Shown: positions 37,862 through 47,735, counted from the first letter of the stretch. The stretch: DNA of 64,000 bases from Paracoccaceae bacterium (GCA_028874915.1 JAPPHA010000023.1:1-64000), one strand, 5' to 3'. The notes: a model not told the origin generated them from the letters alone. Program-made: numbers and translations.

Positions 37862-38593
37862 ATGGATCCAGAGCGGAAAGACAGGCGTCCGCGGTCCGTT
37901 GCGATCATCATGGATGGCAATGGTCGCTGGGCTCTCCGGCGCGGCATGGAGCGGATTCGAGGCCATGTCCGGGGGGCGTCACGCGTCCGGGAAATCTTGG
38001 CAGCCGCACTCGAGTCCGGTGTCGAGTATCTCACACTGTTCGCCTTCTCGACCGAAAACAGCAAGCGTTCGGAGGAAGAGGTCGCCGCCCTCATGGGTCT
38101 CCTCCGAAAGTACATCCGTTCCGAAACGCCGCGCCTGGTGGAAGCCGGGATCCGGATCCGGTTCATCGGCAACCGTTCCCGTCTGGATCCGCGGTTGCAG
38201 ACCCTGACCCGTTGGATCGAGAGTCAGACTGCGCACAATCGGAAGCTGAATGTGACCGTCGCGCTTTACTATGGTGCCCGGGACGAACTGACGCGGGCCG
38301 CCCGAAAGATCGCCAAGGCCGCCCGGGCGGGAGACCTCGAACCCGACGCCATCACGGAAGATGTTCTTGCCGACAACCTGGACACGGCCGGCCTGCCGGA
38401 TCCGGATCTGGTGATACGGACGTCCGGCGAGATCCGGATTTCGAATTTTCTTCTGTGGCAGTCGGCCTACGCCGAGTTCGTCTTCGTAAAGACGGAATGG
38501 CCAGATTTCACGGCCGAACAGTTTCGCAGGATCCTCGATGTCTACGCCGCCCGGGATCGCCGATTCGGACGGGTTTCGGGAGCGTCCGGTTGA
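37862..38593 (+). CDS. uppS: Undecaprenyl diphosphate synthase
   Basis: The 243-residue cis-prenyltransferase has the catalytic Asp in VAIIMDGNGRWA, then YLTLFAFSTENSKRS, and the C-terminal signature DLVIRTSGEIRISNFLLWQS. It makes the C55 carrier needed for peptidoglycan and for the undecaprenyl-linked glycan of the left-hand cluster. The stop overlaps the TTG start of cdsA as TTGA. Confidence 0.95.
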   Translation: MDPERKDRRPRSVAIIMDGNGRWALRRGMERIRGHVRGASRVREILAAALESGVEYLTLFAFSTENSKRSEEEVAALMGLLRKYIRSETPRLVEAGIRIRFIGNRSRLDPRLQTLTRWIESQTAHNRKLNVTVALYYGARDELTRAARKIAKAARAGDLEPDAITEDVLADNLDTAGLPDPDLVIRTSGEIRISNFLLWQSAYAEFVFVKTEWPDFTAEQFRRILDVYAARDRRFGRVSGASG

Positions 38594-39393
38594 GGATTCC
38601 CCAACGAATCCACCAATTCGAAGATCTCGGTTCGCGGGTTGTTTCGGCGCTCGTGCTTGCATTTGTCGGTCTCACAGCCGTCAGGGTCGGCGGCGTGGTA
38701 TTCGCCGCGGTCGTTTCCGTTGCGGCTGCTGCCATGGCGTGGGAAGCCGGGCGCATGCATTGGCCCGGTTCCGGGCCTTTTCCACCGGCGGTTGTTGCCC
38801 TCTTGCCGGCCACGGGACTGTTCCTTCTTCTCCTGCTCGACGATCCCTTGATCGGCCTTCTCGTGGTTGTCGCAGGAACGGCCGTTTGCGTTGGCCGGCC
38901 GTCACTTCGAATCATGCTGCCGGTCCTCGCCGTGATTCTGACCGGGTTCTTTGGACTGGCCGGACTCCGTTCCGGACATGGCGTGACTCCGGCGTTTTTT
39001 CTCGTGTTCGCCGTAATTGCGGCTGATGTCGGCGGCTATGCGGCGGGCCGGCTGTTCGGAGGGCCGAAATTCTGGGTTCAAGTCAGTCCGAACAAGACCT
39101 GGGCGGGCATGCTGGGAGGCTGGGTACTGGCCGGTTGCCTCGGTGCGGGTTTCTGGCTTGCCGGATACACAACCGTCCTTGCGATTCCGTCTGCATTGCT
39201 CTTTGCCATCGTCGCTCAGGCCGGTGACCTGGCGGAGTCGGCCGTCAAGCGCCGGGCCGGGGTCAAGGACGGCAGCTGGCTCATCCCGGGCCATGGTGGT
39301 TTCATCGATCGCTTTGACGGTCTCGTCTTTGCGGGCTGCCTTGTCCTGGTGCTGGATCGGGCCGGAATGGCTGTCATCCCGGGATTTGGCTGA
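38590..39393 (+). CDS. cdsA: Phosphatidate cytidylyltransferase (CDP-diglyceride synthase)
   Basis: The 267-residue membrane protein has about seven helices. It contains SPNKTWAG and the C-terminal family signature KRRAGVKDGSWLIPGHGG, followed by DRFDG. It makes CDP-diacylglycerol for phospholipid synthesis. The start is best read as TTG 38590, which shares bases with the uppS stop (TTGA) and has GGGAG 7 nt upstream. No ATG occurs until well inside the membrane part. The open frame that extends further left is only a shadow of uppS. Confidence 0.9.
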   Translation: MRIPQRIHQFEDLGSRVVSALVLAFVGLTAVRVGGVVFAAVVSVAAAAMAWEAGRMHWPGSGPFPPAVVALLPATGLFLLLLLDDPLIGLLVVVAGTAVCVGRPSLRIMLPVLAVILTGFFGLAGLRSGHGVTPAFFLVFAVIAADVGGYAAGRLFGGPKFWVQVSPNKTWAGMLGGWVLAGCLGAGFWLAGYTTVLAIPSALLFAIVAQAGDLAESAVKRRAGVKDGSWLIPGHGGFIDRFDGLVFAGCLVLVLDRAGMAVIPGFG

Positions 39394-39420
39394 CATGCGG
39401 CGGCAGCGGGGATTGGCGCA

Positions 39421-40596
39421 TTGACGCGGCGGATATCCATTTTCGGATCCACCGGTTCGGTCGGAACATCAACGGTCGATCTCGTCCTGCGGAACCGCGA
39501 TTCCTTTCGTGTGGTTGCCCTTTCCGGACATCGCAACATCGAACTCCTGGCCACACAGGCCCGGGCGCTACGGCCGGAGGTGACGGTCATTGCGGACGAA
39601 GGACTTCGCGAATCACTGGACAACGCGTTGGCCGGAACCGGGTTGACGGTGACGGCTGGCGCGGCGGCGTTGCTTGAGGCCGCCTCTATACCTGTGGACT
39701 GGACGATGTCGGCCATCGTCGGGTTCGCGGGGCTGGACGTGACGCTGAAGGCAGCCCGGACAGCCCGGGTCCTGGCGCTTGCGAACAAGGAAAGCCTGGT
39801 CTGTGCCGGGCCCCTCGTGCAGGCGGCCTGCGCAGAATCCCGATGCAAGCTCCTTCCGGTCGACAGTGAACATTCCGCAATCTTTCAATTGCTTCCAGAT
39901 GGCGATCTCAGTGCGATCGAATCGATCTGCCTGACGGCGTCTGGAGGCCCCTTTCTCCGATACCCGCTGGAACGGATGGCCGGGGTCACGCCAGAGCAGG
40001 CGGCCTGTCATCCCAACTGGGACATGGGTACCCGAATCTCGATCGACAGTGCATCCTTGTTTAACAAGGCCATGGAAGTCATTGAACTCAGAGAGTTGTT
40101 TGGTATCGACCCTGATCGAATCGAAGTGCTTGTTCACCCACAATCGTTGGTCCATGCCCTGGTGACCTACGTTGACCAGGGCATGTTTGCCCATCTGGGC
40201 CCGGCCGACATGCGCCATCCCATCGGATTTGCACTGAACTGGCCGGACCGCCAGCCTTTGCCGATGAAGCCGCTGGACCTCGCTGAACAGGGTTCACTGA
40301 CTTTCGAACGGCCGGACAGGGTTCGCTTCCCGGCTCTGGACCTGGCTGATGCCGCAATGAAGCATGGCGGACTGGCTGGAGCGGTGTTCAACGGTGCCAA
40401 GGAAAGGGCACTCGATCGATTCATCGCGGGGGATTGCGGTTTTACCGATATGGCGCCATTCGTCGGGGACGTCCTGTCCCTCCATTTCGGTCGCATGAGC
40501 GCCGGACTCAACCTGTCGTCATTCGACCTTGAGGACGTCAAGGAAGCCGATCGATGGGCCAGGAGCACGATCGACGACATCGTTGGAGGCGCTTGA
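39421..40596 (+). CDS. dxr: 1-deoxy-D-xylulose 5-phosphate reductoisomerase
   Basis: The 391-residue protein has the NADPH motif ISIFGSTGSVGTSTVDL, the metal-site segments LPVDSEHSAIFQLL and SGGPFLRYPLERM, and CHPNWDMGTRISIDSASLF with NKAMEVIE. It is the second step of the MEP isoprenoid pathway, feeding UppS and any hopanoid synthesis. The start is TTG 39421. Its stop is followed directly by the rseP ATG. Confidence 0.95.
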   Translation: MTRRISIFGSTGSVGTSTVDLVLRNRDSFRVVALSGHRNIELLATQARALRPEVTVIADEGLRESLDNALAGTGLTVTAGAAALLEAASIPVDWTMSAIVGFAGLDVTLKAARTARVLALANKESLVCAGPLVQAACAESRCKLLPVDSEHSAIFQLLPDGDLSAIESICLTASGGPFLRYPLERMAGVTPEQAACHPNWDMGTRISIDSASLFNKAMEVIELRELFGIDPDRIEVLVHPQSLVHALVTYVDQGMFAHLGPADMRHPIGFALNWPDRQPLPMKPLDLAEQGSLTFERPDRVRFPALDLADAAMKHGGLAGAVFNGAKERALDRFIAGDCGFTDMAPFVGDVLSLHFGRMSAGLNLSSFDLEDVKEADRWARSTIDDIVGGA

Positions 40597-42036
40597 ATGA
40601 TCGAGCTGATTGCCGCAATTCCGATTCTCGGATTCATCGTTACAAGTGTCGTTCCTTTCCTGTTCGTTATCTCTATCGTCGTTTTCGTTCATGAATTTGG
40701 CCACTACATCGTTGGACGCTGGTGCGGGATCGCTGTTGAAGTCTTTTCTATTGGCTTGGGGCCCGCGCTTGTCTCACGAACCGATGGACGGGGGACCCGC
40801 TGGCAGATCGCGGCAATCCCTGTCGGAGGATTTGTCCGTTTCCTCGACGAATCTTCGGATTCGGCCATCGTCGACGCAAACGGGCTGCCCAGGCGTGGTG
40901 AACCGAGGCCTTCCCGTCCCATTCAACAGGCGCGTCGCGGAACGGTGGGTCAGAGCTTTGACGGAGCACCGGTCGGTCACCGCGCGCTGACTGTGGCTGC
41001 CGGTCCCATTGCCAACATCATCCTGTCGATTCTTCTCTTTGCTGTACTCGTTTCCGCAGAAGGAGTGGGAACCGGAGACCTCCGCATCGGCAGCGTCGAC
41101 GACGTTCCCGGTCATGACTTCGGGATCCGTCAGGGCGACAGGATTCTCGAAATCGATGGCAGTCCGGTCTCGAGCCTTGCCGACATTGAAGCTGCGATGT
41201 TCCTTTCAGCCGATCATGACGGGGATTCGGCTACGGACGTCAGCGCCGGAACCGGGACCGATCCAGTGTCCAATTCAGTCATCCGCTATCGTCTGGACAG
41301 AAACGGCCAGGTTCTCAATGTCGTTGGAGACAACCCGATGCCGGCCCGGGTCTACCGTGTCGACCCGCTGTCGCCGGCGAGTCGTGCCGGACTGAAGCCA
41401 GGGGACCTGATCCTGACGGTCGGCCCGCTGCCTGTACGGACTTTCAGGGATCTCCGAATGGCCGTTCGCGCGGCAGGCGAGACCGCTATCGACATGCAGG
41501 TTCAGCGCGACAGTGAACGGCTGACGGTCGTGGTCCTGCCGGAACGTGTTGACCGTGAGATTGCGCCCGGCGAATTCGAGGAACAGTTGGTCATTGGTGT
41601 GAGGGGGGCGTTCGCCTTTCGGCTTGAGACCGTATCCCCGGGGCCACTGGAGGCGCTGTTTCGGGGCGTGGTCGCCACCTATCGGGTTGTCCAACTTTCC
41701 GTGGACGGAATCTATCACATCATTGCTGGCAACATTAGCCCGGACAATCTTCAAGGACCGCTCGGGATCGCGCAGATTTCCGGCGAACTGGCGACAACGG
41801 GATTCATCGACTTGCTCTGGTGGACGGCCGTCATCTCGACAGCTATCGGGCTGTTGAACCTGATGCCAATCCCGGTCCTCGATGGCGGCCATCTCGTTCT
41901 GTTTGCGTATGAGGCCGTGGCCGGGCGCCGGCCGGCCGGCCGGGTCCTCGGTTTGCTCACCCGTGTGGGGATTGTGATGCTGCTTTGCCTGATGGCCTTT
42001 GCGACCTACAATGATATTGTGCGGATTTGGCCTTAA
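40597..42036 (+). CDS. rseP: Site-2 metalloprotease RseP
   Basis: The 479-residue protein has the zinc motif HEFGH in FVHEFGHYIVGRWCGI within the first helix region, the second metal ligand in NLMPIPVLDGGHLVLF, and two PDZ domains (IRQGDRILEIDGSPVSSL and SRAGLKPGDLILTVGPLPV). It cuts membrane-bound anti-sigma factors and leftover signal peptides inside the membrane. An acidic insert (SADHDGDSATDVSAG) lies within the first PDZ. It abuts dxr and is followed by a 271-base gap before bamA. Confidence 0.93.
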   Translation: MIELIAAIPILGFIVTSVVPFLFVISIVVFVHEFGHYIVGRWCGIAVEVFSIGLGPALVSRTDGRGTRWQIAAIPVGGFVRFLDESSDSAIVDANGLPRRGEPRPSRPIQQARRGTVGQSFDGAPVGHRALTVAAGPIANIILSILLFAVLVSAEGVGTGDLRIGSVDDVPGHDFGIRQGDRILEIDGSPVSSLADIEAAMFLSADHDGDSATDVSAGTGTDPVSNSVIRYRLDRNGQVLNVVGDNPMPARVYRVDPLSPASRAGLKPGDLILTVGPLPVRTFRDLRMAVRAAGETAIDMQVQRDSERLTVVVLPERVDREIAPGEFEEQLVIGVRGAFAFRLETVSPGPLEALFRGVVATYRVVQLSVDGIYHIIAGNISPDNLQGPLGIAQISGELATTGFIDLLWWTAVISTAIGLLNLMPIPVLDGGHLVLFAYEAVAGRRPAGRVLGLLTRVGIVMLLCLMAFATYNDIVRIWP

Positions 42037-42307
42037 GGACCGCACCCAGATTGGAATTTTCTCTTTTCGGCAACACGATACACGTTGTCTTTGAAAAACG
42101 GGCTCAACGACGGGTTTCTGAAGTGACCAGTGTTGCCGGTCGTGCCGTACCCAACCGAGATGTCAACGACTTACTACCAGGACGACCGGTTCCGGCGTTG
42201 ACAGGTGCCACCGACTGGCGGACTGACTCGGTTTGCAGGCGTCTGGCAGTTGCATTATGGTGACCCGTTAGCGACGACCGGTGTTCGGTTTCTCGGGGGA
42301 GGCTTGC
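42037..42307. promoter_or_regulatory. rseP-bamA spacer, possible bamA promoter region
   Basis: A 271-base spacer, more AT-rich than the genes around it, with GGGGGAGG at 42295-42302 as a very strong ribosome site for bamA. A TTGACA at 42198 lacks a well-spaced -10 box, so no promoter can be pinned down. Confidence 0.35.
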
Positions 42308-44755
42308 ATGCAGGGATCCGTGACGCGTTCCGGGTCGGCGTTCATTGAAATTGGGACACTGCCGACATGCGACCGACGGCGTCGATGCCGTCGCCCAGTC
42401 CCACGTCTTCGGCTGCGGTCAATGGCCGCCATTGTTCTGGCGTCGGCCTTTGTTTGGTTAGGGCTGCCGCATTCGGAACTTGTCAATGACGTGGCTCACG
42501 CGCAGGCAGTCGCCGTCTTCAGCCGCATCGATGTCGCCGGAAACCAGAGAACGTCGGCCGATACGGTGCGTTCAATAGCCGGAATTGAAGCCGGCGTTGC
42601 CGTCAGGCCCGCCGAGATCAATGAGGCCGTTCGACGGCTTTTCGAATCCGATCTCTTCGAAGACGTGAACATTCGCCCGGAAGGCGGCCGGTTGATCATC
42701 GAAGTTCGCGAACGGCCAACCATCAACGAGATTGCCATCGAAGGAAACCGCATTCTCAGGGATGAGATCCTGGAGACCCTGATCACGTCCGAACGAAGGC
42801 AGACATTCTCGCCGGCCAGGGCCGAAGCGGATGCCCAAGCCTTGATTGACGCCTATACAGCTGCAGGCCGATTGAACGCCAGGGTGACGCCGAGGTTCAT
42901 TCGGCGGTCCGAGAACCGGGTCGATCTGGTCTTCGAAGTTTTCGAGGGCGAAATCGTCGAGATTGCCCGGGTCGGATTCGTCGGAAACCATCGATACTCG
43001 GACGGACGCCTGCGCCGGGTCCTGGCGACAAAGCAGGCCAATCTGCTGAGCTGGCTGTTCAGCAGTGATACTTTTGTCGAGGACCGAATTGAACATGACC
43101 GGGCTCTGCTCGAAGAGTTCTATCGCTCCCGCGGTTTCATCGACTTCGAGGTGCTCTCGGTCACATCCGAACTGACCCGGGAACGAGATGCTTTTCTGGT
43201 CACCTTCCGGGTGCGGGAGGGCGCACAGTTCTCCTTTGGCAGGATTTCGATTTCAACAGAGCTGCCGGACGTGGATCCCGACGACTTCACCGATCTTGTC
43301 GGCATCGATCCGGGCGAGACGTTCAACGAGGAAACACTGGACCGATTGCTCGACGAAATCGGGCTTCGCATTAACGAACGCGGTCTCGCTTTCGTTCAAA
43401 CGGCGCATGAGATTTCCCGGGACAATGATTCCCGGCGGGTCGACATCGATATCAGGCTGGTTCGCGGTCCCCGCCTGTTTGTCGAGAGAATCGAGATCAC
43501 GGGCAATTCGACGACGCTTGATTCGGTCATTCGACGGCAGTTCCGGATCGTCGAAGGGGATCCGTTCAATCGGCGGGAGGTCCAGAGAGCAGCAGACCGG
43601 ATCCGTGCTCTCGGCTATTTCGGAAACGTGGCCGTCGATGCCCGCGAGGGATCGAGTCCCGAACAGGCTGTCATCGATGTGGTGGTTGAGGAGCGACCGA
43701 CCGGCAGCCTGACGTTCGGTGTTGCCTATACGACCGGCCAGGGCGTGGGCGGAAACATTGCCTTGACCGAAACGAACTTTCGCGGCCGGGGCCAGACGAT
43801 CGGCGCCAGCATCTCGACGCTGGACGACGACAGCCTGTTTTCATTCAATTTTGAAGAGCCACACTTTCTCGACCGCAACCTTCTCGTGGGGGTGAGCCTT
43901 TATCAGGAAAGCAACAGGTCGGACAGTTTCTCGTTCGAATCCCGTGAGACCGGCTTCAGTCCCAGGATTGCGTTCCCGCTTGGAGAGTCGTCGCGTCTGG
44001 CCCTGAACTACGACCTGTCGGTGACGGACGTCAAGGAAAGTCCTGACGAGGGTTCCGGTGTGTCACCACTTCTCGGTCCGGGCGACCTGTCGAAGACGTT
44101 GAAAAGCGCTGTTGGGGGAAGATACACGCTCAATCGGACAGACTCCCTTGTGGAGCCGACGCGGGGATACGTTCTGCGCGTGAGCCAGAATTTCGCCGGC
44201 CTTGGCGGTGACGTCAAGTATTCGAAGACGGCGGCCAGCGGGCGAGTCTATCGCGGGCTTCTCAGGGACGATGTTGTTCTGTCGGCCGAGTTCGAAGGTG
44301 GCGTACTCGTGCCACTCGGAGGGCAGGATTCCCGGGTTCGCGACCGGTTTTTCCTGGGCGGCGATTCATTTCGCGGCTTCAGGACCTTCGGCATTGGACC
44401 TAGGGACGAGGATGGGGGACCGCTCGGTGGCAAGTATTTCGTGATGTCGCGGTTGGAGGTGAGTTTCCCTCTCGGATTGCCCGAGGAACTTGGGCTGCTC
44501 GGGGCAGTCTTCCTGGATGCCGGGTCGCTCTGGGGCCTGGATTCCGAGTCGGTTGAGGACGAACGCTGCGCGGCGACGGCGGGGGTTTGCACGGCGGATA
44601 GCCCGAGCTTTGATCTGCGGGCTTCGGTCGGCATTTCGTTCTACTGGAACACCGCCATCGGACCGCTTCGGTTCAATTTCGCGAAACCCGTCGAATATGT
44701 CGAAGGAATCGACAGGCTTGAATCGTTCCGTTTTACCGTCGGGACACGGTTTTGA
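42308..44755 (+). CDS. bamA: Outer membrane protein assembly factor BamA
   Basis: The 815-residue Omp85 protein has a basic N-region and signal (MAAIVLASAFVWLG...AHAQA), five POTRA domains at about residues 60-410 (opening FSRIDVAGNQRTSADTV), and a beta-barrel with the lid-lock motif region FFLGGDSFRGFRTFG. It ends FRFTVGTRF with the terminal Phe. It folds and inserts outer-membrane proteins such as the barrel encoded at 18 kb. ATG 42308 has GGGGGAGG 5 nt upstream; a GTG nine codons earlier is less likely. The stop overlaps the TTG start of the next gene. Confidence 0.95.
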   Translation: MQGSVTRSGSAFIEIGTLPTCDRRRRCRRPVPRLRLRSMAAIVLASAFVWLGLPHSELVNDVAHAQAVAVFSRIDVAGNQRTSADTVRSIAGIEAGVAVRPAEINEAVRRLFESDLFEDVNIRPEGGRLIIEVRERPTINEIAIEGNRILRDEILETLITSERRQTFSPARAEADAQALIDAYTAAGRLNARVTPRFIRRSENRVDLVFEVFEGEIVEIARVGFVGNHRYSDGRLRRVLATKQANLLSWLFSSDTFVEDRIEHDRALLEEFYRSRGFIDFEVLSVTSELTRERDAFLVTFRVREGAQFSFGRISISTELPDVDPDDFTDLVGIDPGETFNEETLDRLLDEIGLRINERGLAFVQTAHEISRDNDSRRVDIDIRLVRGPRLFVERIEITGNSTTLDSVIRRQFRIVEGDPFNRREVQRAADRIRALGYFGNVAVDAREGSSPEQAVIDVVVEERPTGSLTFGVAYTTGQGVGGNIALTETNFRGRGQTIGASISTLDDDSLFSFNFEEPHFLDRNLLVGVSLYQESNRSDSFSFESRETGFSPRIAFPLGESSRLALNYDLSVTDVKESPDEGSGVSPLLGPGDLSKTLKSAVGGRYTLNRTDSLVEPTRGYVLRVSQNFAGLGGDVKYSKTAASGRVYRGLLRDDVVLSAEFEGGVLVPLGGQDSRVRDRFFLGGDSFRGFRTFGIGPRDEDGGPLGGKYFVMSRLEVSFPLGLPEELGLLGAVFLDAGSLWGLDSESVEDERCAATAGVCTADSPSFDLRASVGISFYWNTAIGPLRFNFAKPVEYVEGIDRLESFRFTVGTRF

Positions 44756-45348
44756 CGCTCGAAGGCTGGTTCTCGAATGCGAGTTTCGTGGCGACAGCAC
44801 TGTTCCTGGCCGGATTCGCGGCTGCGCCCACGTTTTCGCTTGCACAGGGAGTCGCCCCTCCGCTCGTTGGCGGCGGCCTCGTCAGCGTGGCCGTCATCAA
44901 CCAGGAACGGCTCTTCAACGGTTCCGCCGAAGGGCAGCGGATCATCGCCGAATTCGACCGGCAGGCCAATGAGCTTGCGAGAGAAAATCGACAGCTGGAA
45001 CGACAGCTCGGGGCCGAAGAGCGCGAACTCACCGAACGGCGCAAGTCGGCCGATCCGGACGAGTTTCGCGGACTTGCCGCCGAATTCGATCGGAAGGTCA
45101 ATGGGATTCGTGCGGCTCAAAAACGAAAGCTGGAAGCACTGTTCGCCCGTCGGGAGCAGTCGCGATCGGGGTTTCTGACGCGCGCCGTGCCGGTTCTGCT
45201 GTCGGCCATGAGGGAGCGTGGCATCAAGATTATTCTCAACCAGCAGGCGGTTTTGCTTGCAACCGATGACATGGACATTACGGACGAGGCGATCGAGTGG
45301 CTGGACCGGGCATTTCCTATCGAACAGGATCAGGGCGAGGACCCGTGA
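44752..45348 (+). CDS. skp: OmpH/Skp family periplasmic chaperone
   Basis: The 198-residue protein has a signal peptide (ATALFLAGFAAAPTFSLAQG), then VAVINQERLFNGSAEGQRI and a long charged coiled coil (NELARENRQLERQLGAEERE), ending in KIILNQQAVLLATDDMDIT as in OmpH/Skp proteins. It carries unfolded barrels to BamA. The start is TTG 44752, overlapping the bamA stop as TTGA. In most relatives lpxD follows; here fabZ does. Confidence 0.88.
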   Translation: MTLEGWFSNASFVATALFLAGFAAAPTFSLAQGVAPPLVGGGLVSVAVINQERLFNGSAEGQRIIAEFDRQANELARENRQLERQLGAEERELTERRKSADPDEFRGLAAEFDRKVNGIRAAQKRKLEALFARREQSRSGFLTRAVPVLLSAMRERGIKIILNQQAVLLATDDMDITDEAIEWLDRAFPIEQDQGEDP

Positions 45349-45457
45349 ACGGATTCGTTTCAACGCCCGATTGCCCCTATGAAGTCTTGAACGGACGTCG
45401 CGTCGGATTCCGGGCTTCCGTGAGCGGGACGGCACGAACGGGTGCACGGTTCCGTTG

Positions 45458-45943
45458 ATGCGTGGACGTCCGATGACCCAGGCGGACCGAGCCGACATCG
45501 ATTCCATCAAGCGGATGATTCCGCATCGCCATCCTTTCCTTTTGATCGATTCCGTTGAGCAGATTCACCTTGGCGAGAGTGCAGTCGGGGTTCGTGAAGT
45601 TTCCGCCGAGGAGCCGTATTTCGCCGGCCATTTTCCCGGAAATCCGATCATGCCTGGTGTGCTCATCGTGGAAGCGATAGCCCAGACGGCCGCAGTGCTG
45701 GTCATTCGAAGTCTGGACATGATGGATGCAAATCTGATCGTTTACATGATGACGGTCGACCGGTGCCGATTTCGGAAACTGGTCAGACCCGGCGACCGGT
45801 TGGAACTTCACGTCCGGATTCTTCGCAGTCGTGGAAAGGTTTGGCGCGTTCAGGGCCATGCCATGGTCGACGGCAAAGCGGTGGCCGAGGCTGAGATTAA
45901 CGCGATGATGGTCCCGCCGGAAGACCAGTCCCGTCCAGAATGA
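45458..45943 (+). CDS. fabZ: (3R)-hydroxyacyl-ACP dehydratase FabZ
   Basis: The hotdog-fold protein has [13 protein letters not shown], the catalytic His in [17 protein letters not shown] and the Glu in [13 protein letters not shown]. It dehydrates 3-hydroxyacyl-ACP and competes with lipid A synthesis for the same substrate. Starts at 45458 (161 residues) or 45473 are both possible; neither has a strong ribosome site. The stop overlaps the lpxA start as ATGA. Confidence 0.94.
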   Translation: MRGRPMTQADRADIDSIKRMIPHRHPFLLIDSVEQIHLGESAVGVREVSAEEPYFAGHFPGNPIMPGVLIVEAIAQTAAVLVIRSLDMMDANLIVYMMTVDRCRFRKLVRPGDRLELHVRILRSRGKVWRVQGHAMVDGKAVAEAEINAMMVPPEDQSRPE

Positions 45944-46785
45944 ACGCAGACATGGATGCAGTGGTCCACCCGATGGCGGTGGTTGAGCGCGGCGCGATTG
46001 TTGGCCCGGGTTGCCAGATCGGGCCTTTTTCGAACATCGGCCCCGACGTCTCACTTCTCGAGAACGTGGTCGTTGGTTCGCATGTAGTGATCGGCGGCCG
46101 CACGGAAATCGGCTCTGGAACGGTCATTCAGGCATTCGCTTCGATCGGACAGCCCCCACAGAACATCCGGCACCGTGGTGACAGCACACGGTTGGTCATC
46201 GGCGAACGCAATTCCATACATGAATATGTGACCATGCACGTTGGAACTGTGGATGGCGGGGGAATCACGCGTATTGGCAATGACGGCATGTTCATGGTCG
46301 GCGCCCATGTAGCGCATGACTGCATCGTCGGAGACCATGTGGTTATGGTAAACTATTCGTCTGTCGGCGGTCATTGCGTTGTCGGGAACCATGTCACCAT
46401 TGGTGCCCATGCCGGAATTCACCAGCGCCTGCGAATCGGCAATGGCGCCATCGTCGGTGGACTGGCAGCAGTGGTCCGCGACGTCATTCCATTCGGTACT
46501 GTCTATGGCGACCGGGCATCGTTGCACGGACTGAATTTCAAGGGACTCGAACGACAGGGCTTCGCCCGGGACGACCGGAACCGGCTGTATGCGGCCTTCA
46601 AATCGGTGTTCGATCCGAACGGCATCATCCAGGAAGGTGCGAAATCTGTCCTGGAACAGGATGGCGATCACCCGCTGGTCAGGGAATTGGCCGAATTCGT
46701 GCTGACGTCCAAGGTTCGCGGACTTTGCACCCCTGATCACTCCGACCCCACCGGCCGTTTCCGTGCTGGCGGTGAGCCGGATTGA
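45940..46785 (+). CDS. lpxA: UDP-N-acetylglucosamine O-acyltransferase
   Basis: The 281-residue protein is a left-handed beta-helix with hexapeptide repeats (VVHPMAVVERGAIVGPGCQI, IGPFSNIG...), the IHEYVTMHVGT segment and catalytic His in MVGAHVAHDCIVGD. The C-terminal part (NFKGLERQGF, then helices) is the usual trimer cap, with about 15 extra residues. It performs the first acylation of lipid A synthesis. It overlaps fabZ and lpxI at its two ends, showing tight coupling. Confidence 0.95.
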   Translation: MNADMDAVVHPMAVVERGAIVGPGCQIGPFSNIGPDVSLLENVVVGSHVVIGGRTEIGSGTVIQAFASIGQPPQNIRHRGDSTRLVIGERNSIHEYVTMHVGTVDGGGITRIGNDGMFMVGAHVAHDCIVGDHVVMVNYSSVGGHCVVGNHVTIGAHAGIHQRLRIGNGAIVGGLAAVVRDVIPFGTVYGDRASLHGLNFKGLERQGFARDDRNRLYAAFKSVFDPNGIIQEGAKSVLEQDGDHPLVRELAEFVLTSKVRGLCTPDHSDPTGRFRAGGEPD

Positions 46786-47699
46786 TGAATTCCGACGCCC
46801 TATTCGACGGACCTGTCGCAATTATTGCCGGTACTGGACGACTACCGTCGATCCTTGCTGCGGCCTGTCGACGAACACGGCGCCCGGTTCAGGTGGTGAA
46901 ATTCGGGAGTCCGGGTACGACGGGAGTTACCGACATCGCCGCCAAGATGGACGGGACCAAGGCTCCCGATGCTGACGGGAGCGTGCCGGTGATCCGGGCG
47001 GAATTCGAACGCCCTGGCCGAGTTTTCAGGCAACTTCGGCAATTGAATTGCCGGGATGTCGTCTTTGCCGGTTCAGTCCGCCGGCCCGTGCTCGACGCCC
47101 GACGATTCGACGAAACCCTGATCAGGGAGGGGAGTGCATTGCTCGACGCCATGAAGCGCGGCGATGACGTTACCCTCAGGACAATTCGAAGGATCTTCGA
47201 AAGGGAAGGCTTCCGGATTCTCGGTCCCCAACATCTGGATCCGGAAGTCCTGCCGGAACCGGGCGTTCTCACGAGCCATCGGCCGACACGGCAAGATACT
47301 GCCGACGGTGCCCGGGCGGCCCGCATCCATGCATCCCTCGGCAAGGCGGATGTCGGTCAAGCGGTCGTGGTCGCCCAGGGACTTTGTATGGGCGTGGAGA
47401 CGGCGCAGGGGACCGGCCCCATGCTCGCTTTTGTGGCTGAAACCATCGAGTCGCTTCGCTGGAATCCTGAGGGTGGCCGCGGGATTCTCTACAAGGCTGC
47501 AAAACCAGGCCAGGATCGGTTGATGGACATGCCTGCCATTGGCCCGGACACCGTCGGTGCCGCGGCATCTGCGGGGCTGTCCGGCATTATCCTCGCTGCT
47601 GGCGATGTCTTGGTCCTGGATATTGAAGAATGTCTGCGAAGAGCCCGAGAATCCGGTGTTTTTATCTGGAATTGCCGCGACGGCGAACTGGCCGGGTGA
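46785..47699 (+). CDS. lpxI: UDP-2,3-diacylglucosamine pyrophosphatase LpxI (DUF1009)
   Basis: The 304-residue protein has VAIIAGTGRLPSILAAACRR at the start, DVVFAGSVRRPVLD, and GVETAQGTGPML and ILYKAAKPGQDRLMDMPAIG in the C-terminal half. LpxI splits UDP-diacylglucosamine to lipid X and UMP in alphaproteobacteria that lack LpxH. ATG 46785 overlaps the lpxA stop as TGATG. Confidence 0.93.
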   Translation: MNSDALFDGPVAIIAGTGRLPSILAAACRRTRRPVQVVKFGSPGTTGVTDIAAKMDGTKAPDADGSVPVIRAEFERPGRVFRQLRQLNCRDVVFAGSVRRPVLDARRFDETLIREGSALLDAMKRGDDVTLRTIRRIFEREGFRILGPQHLDPEVLPEPGVLTSHRPTRQDTADGARAARIHASLGKADVGQAVVVAQGLCMGVETAQGTGPMLAFVAETIESLRWNPEGGRGILYKAAKPGQDRLMDMPAIGPDTVGAAASAGLSGIILAAGDVLVLDIEECLRRARESGVFIWNCRDGELAG

Positions 47700-47735
47700 C
47701 CGAATCGCGATTCCCTCCGCCATGAACCGCACAGA

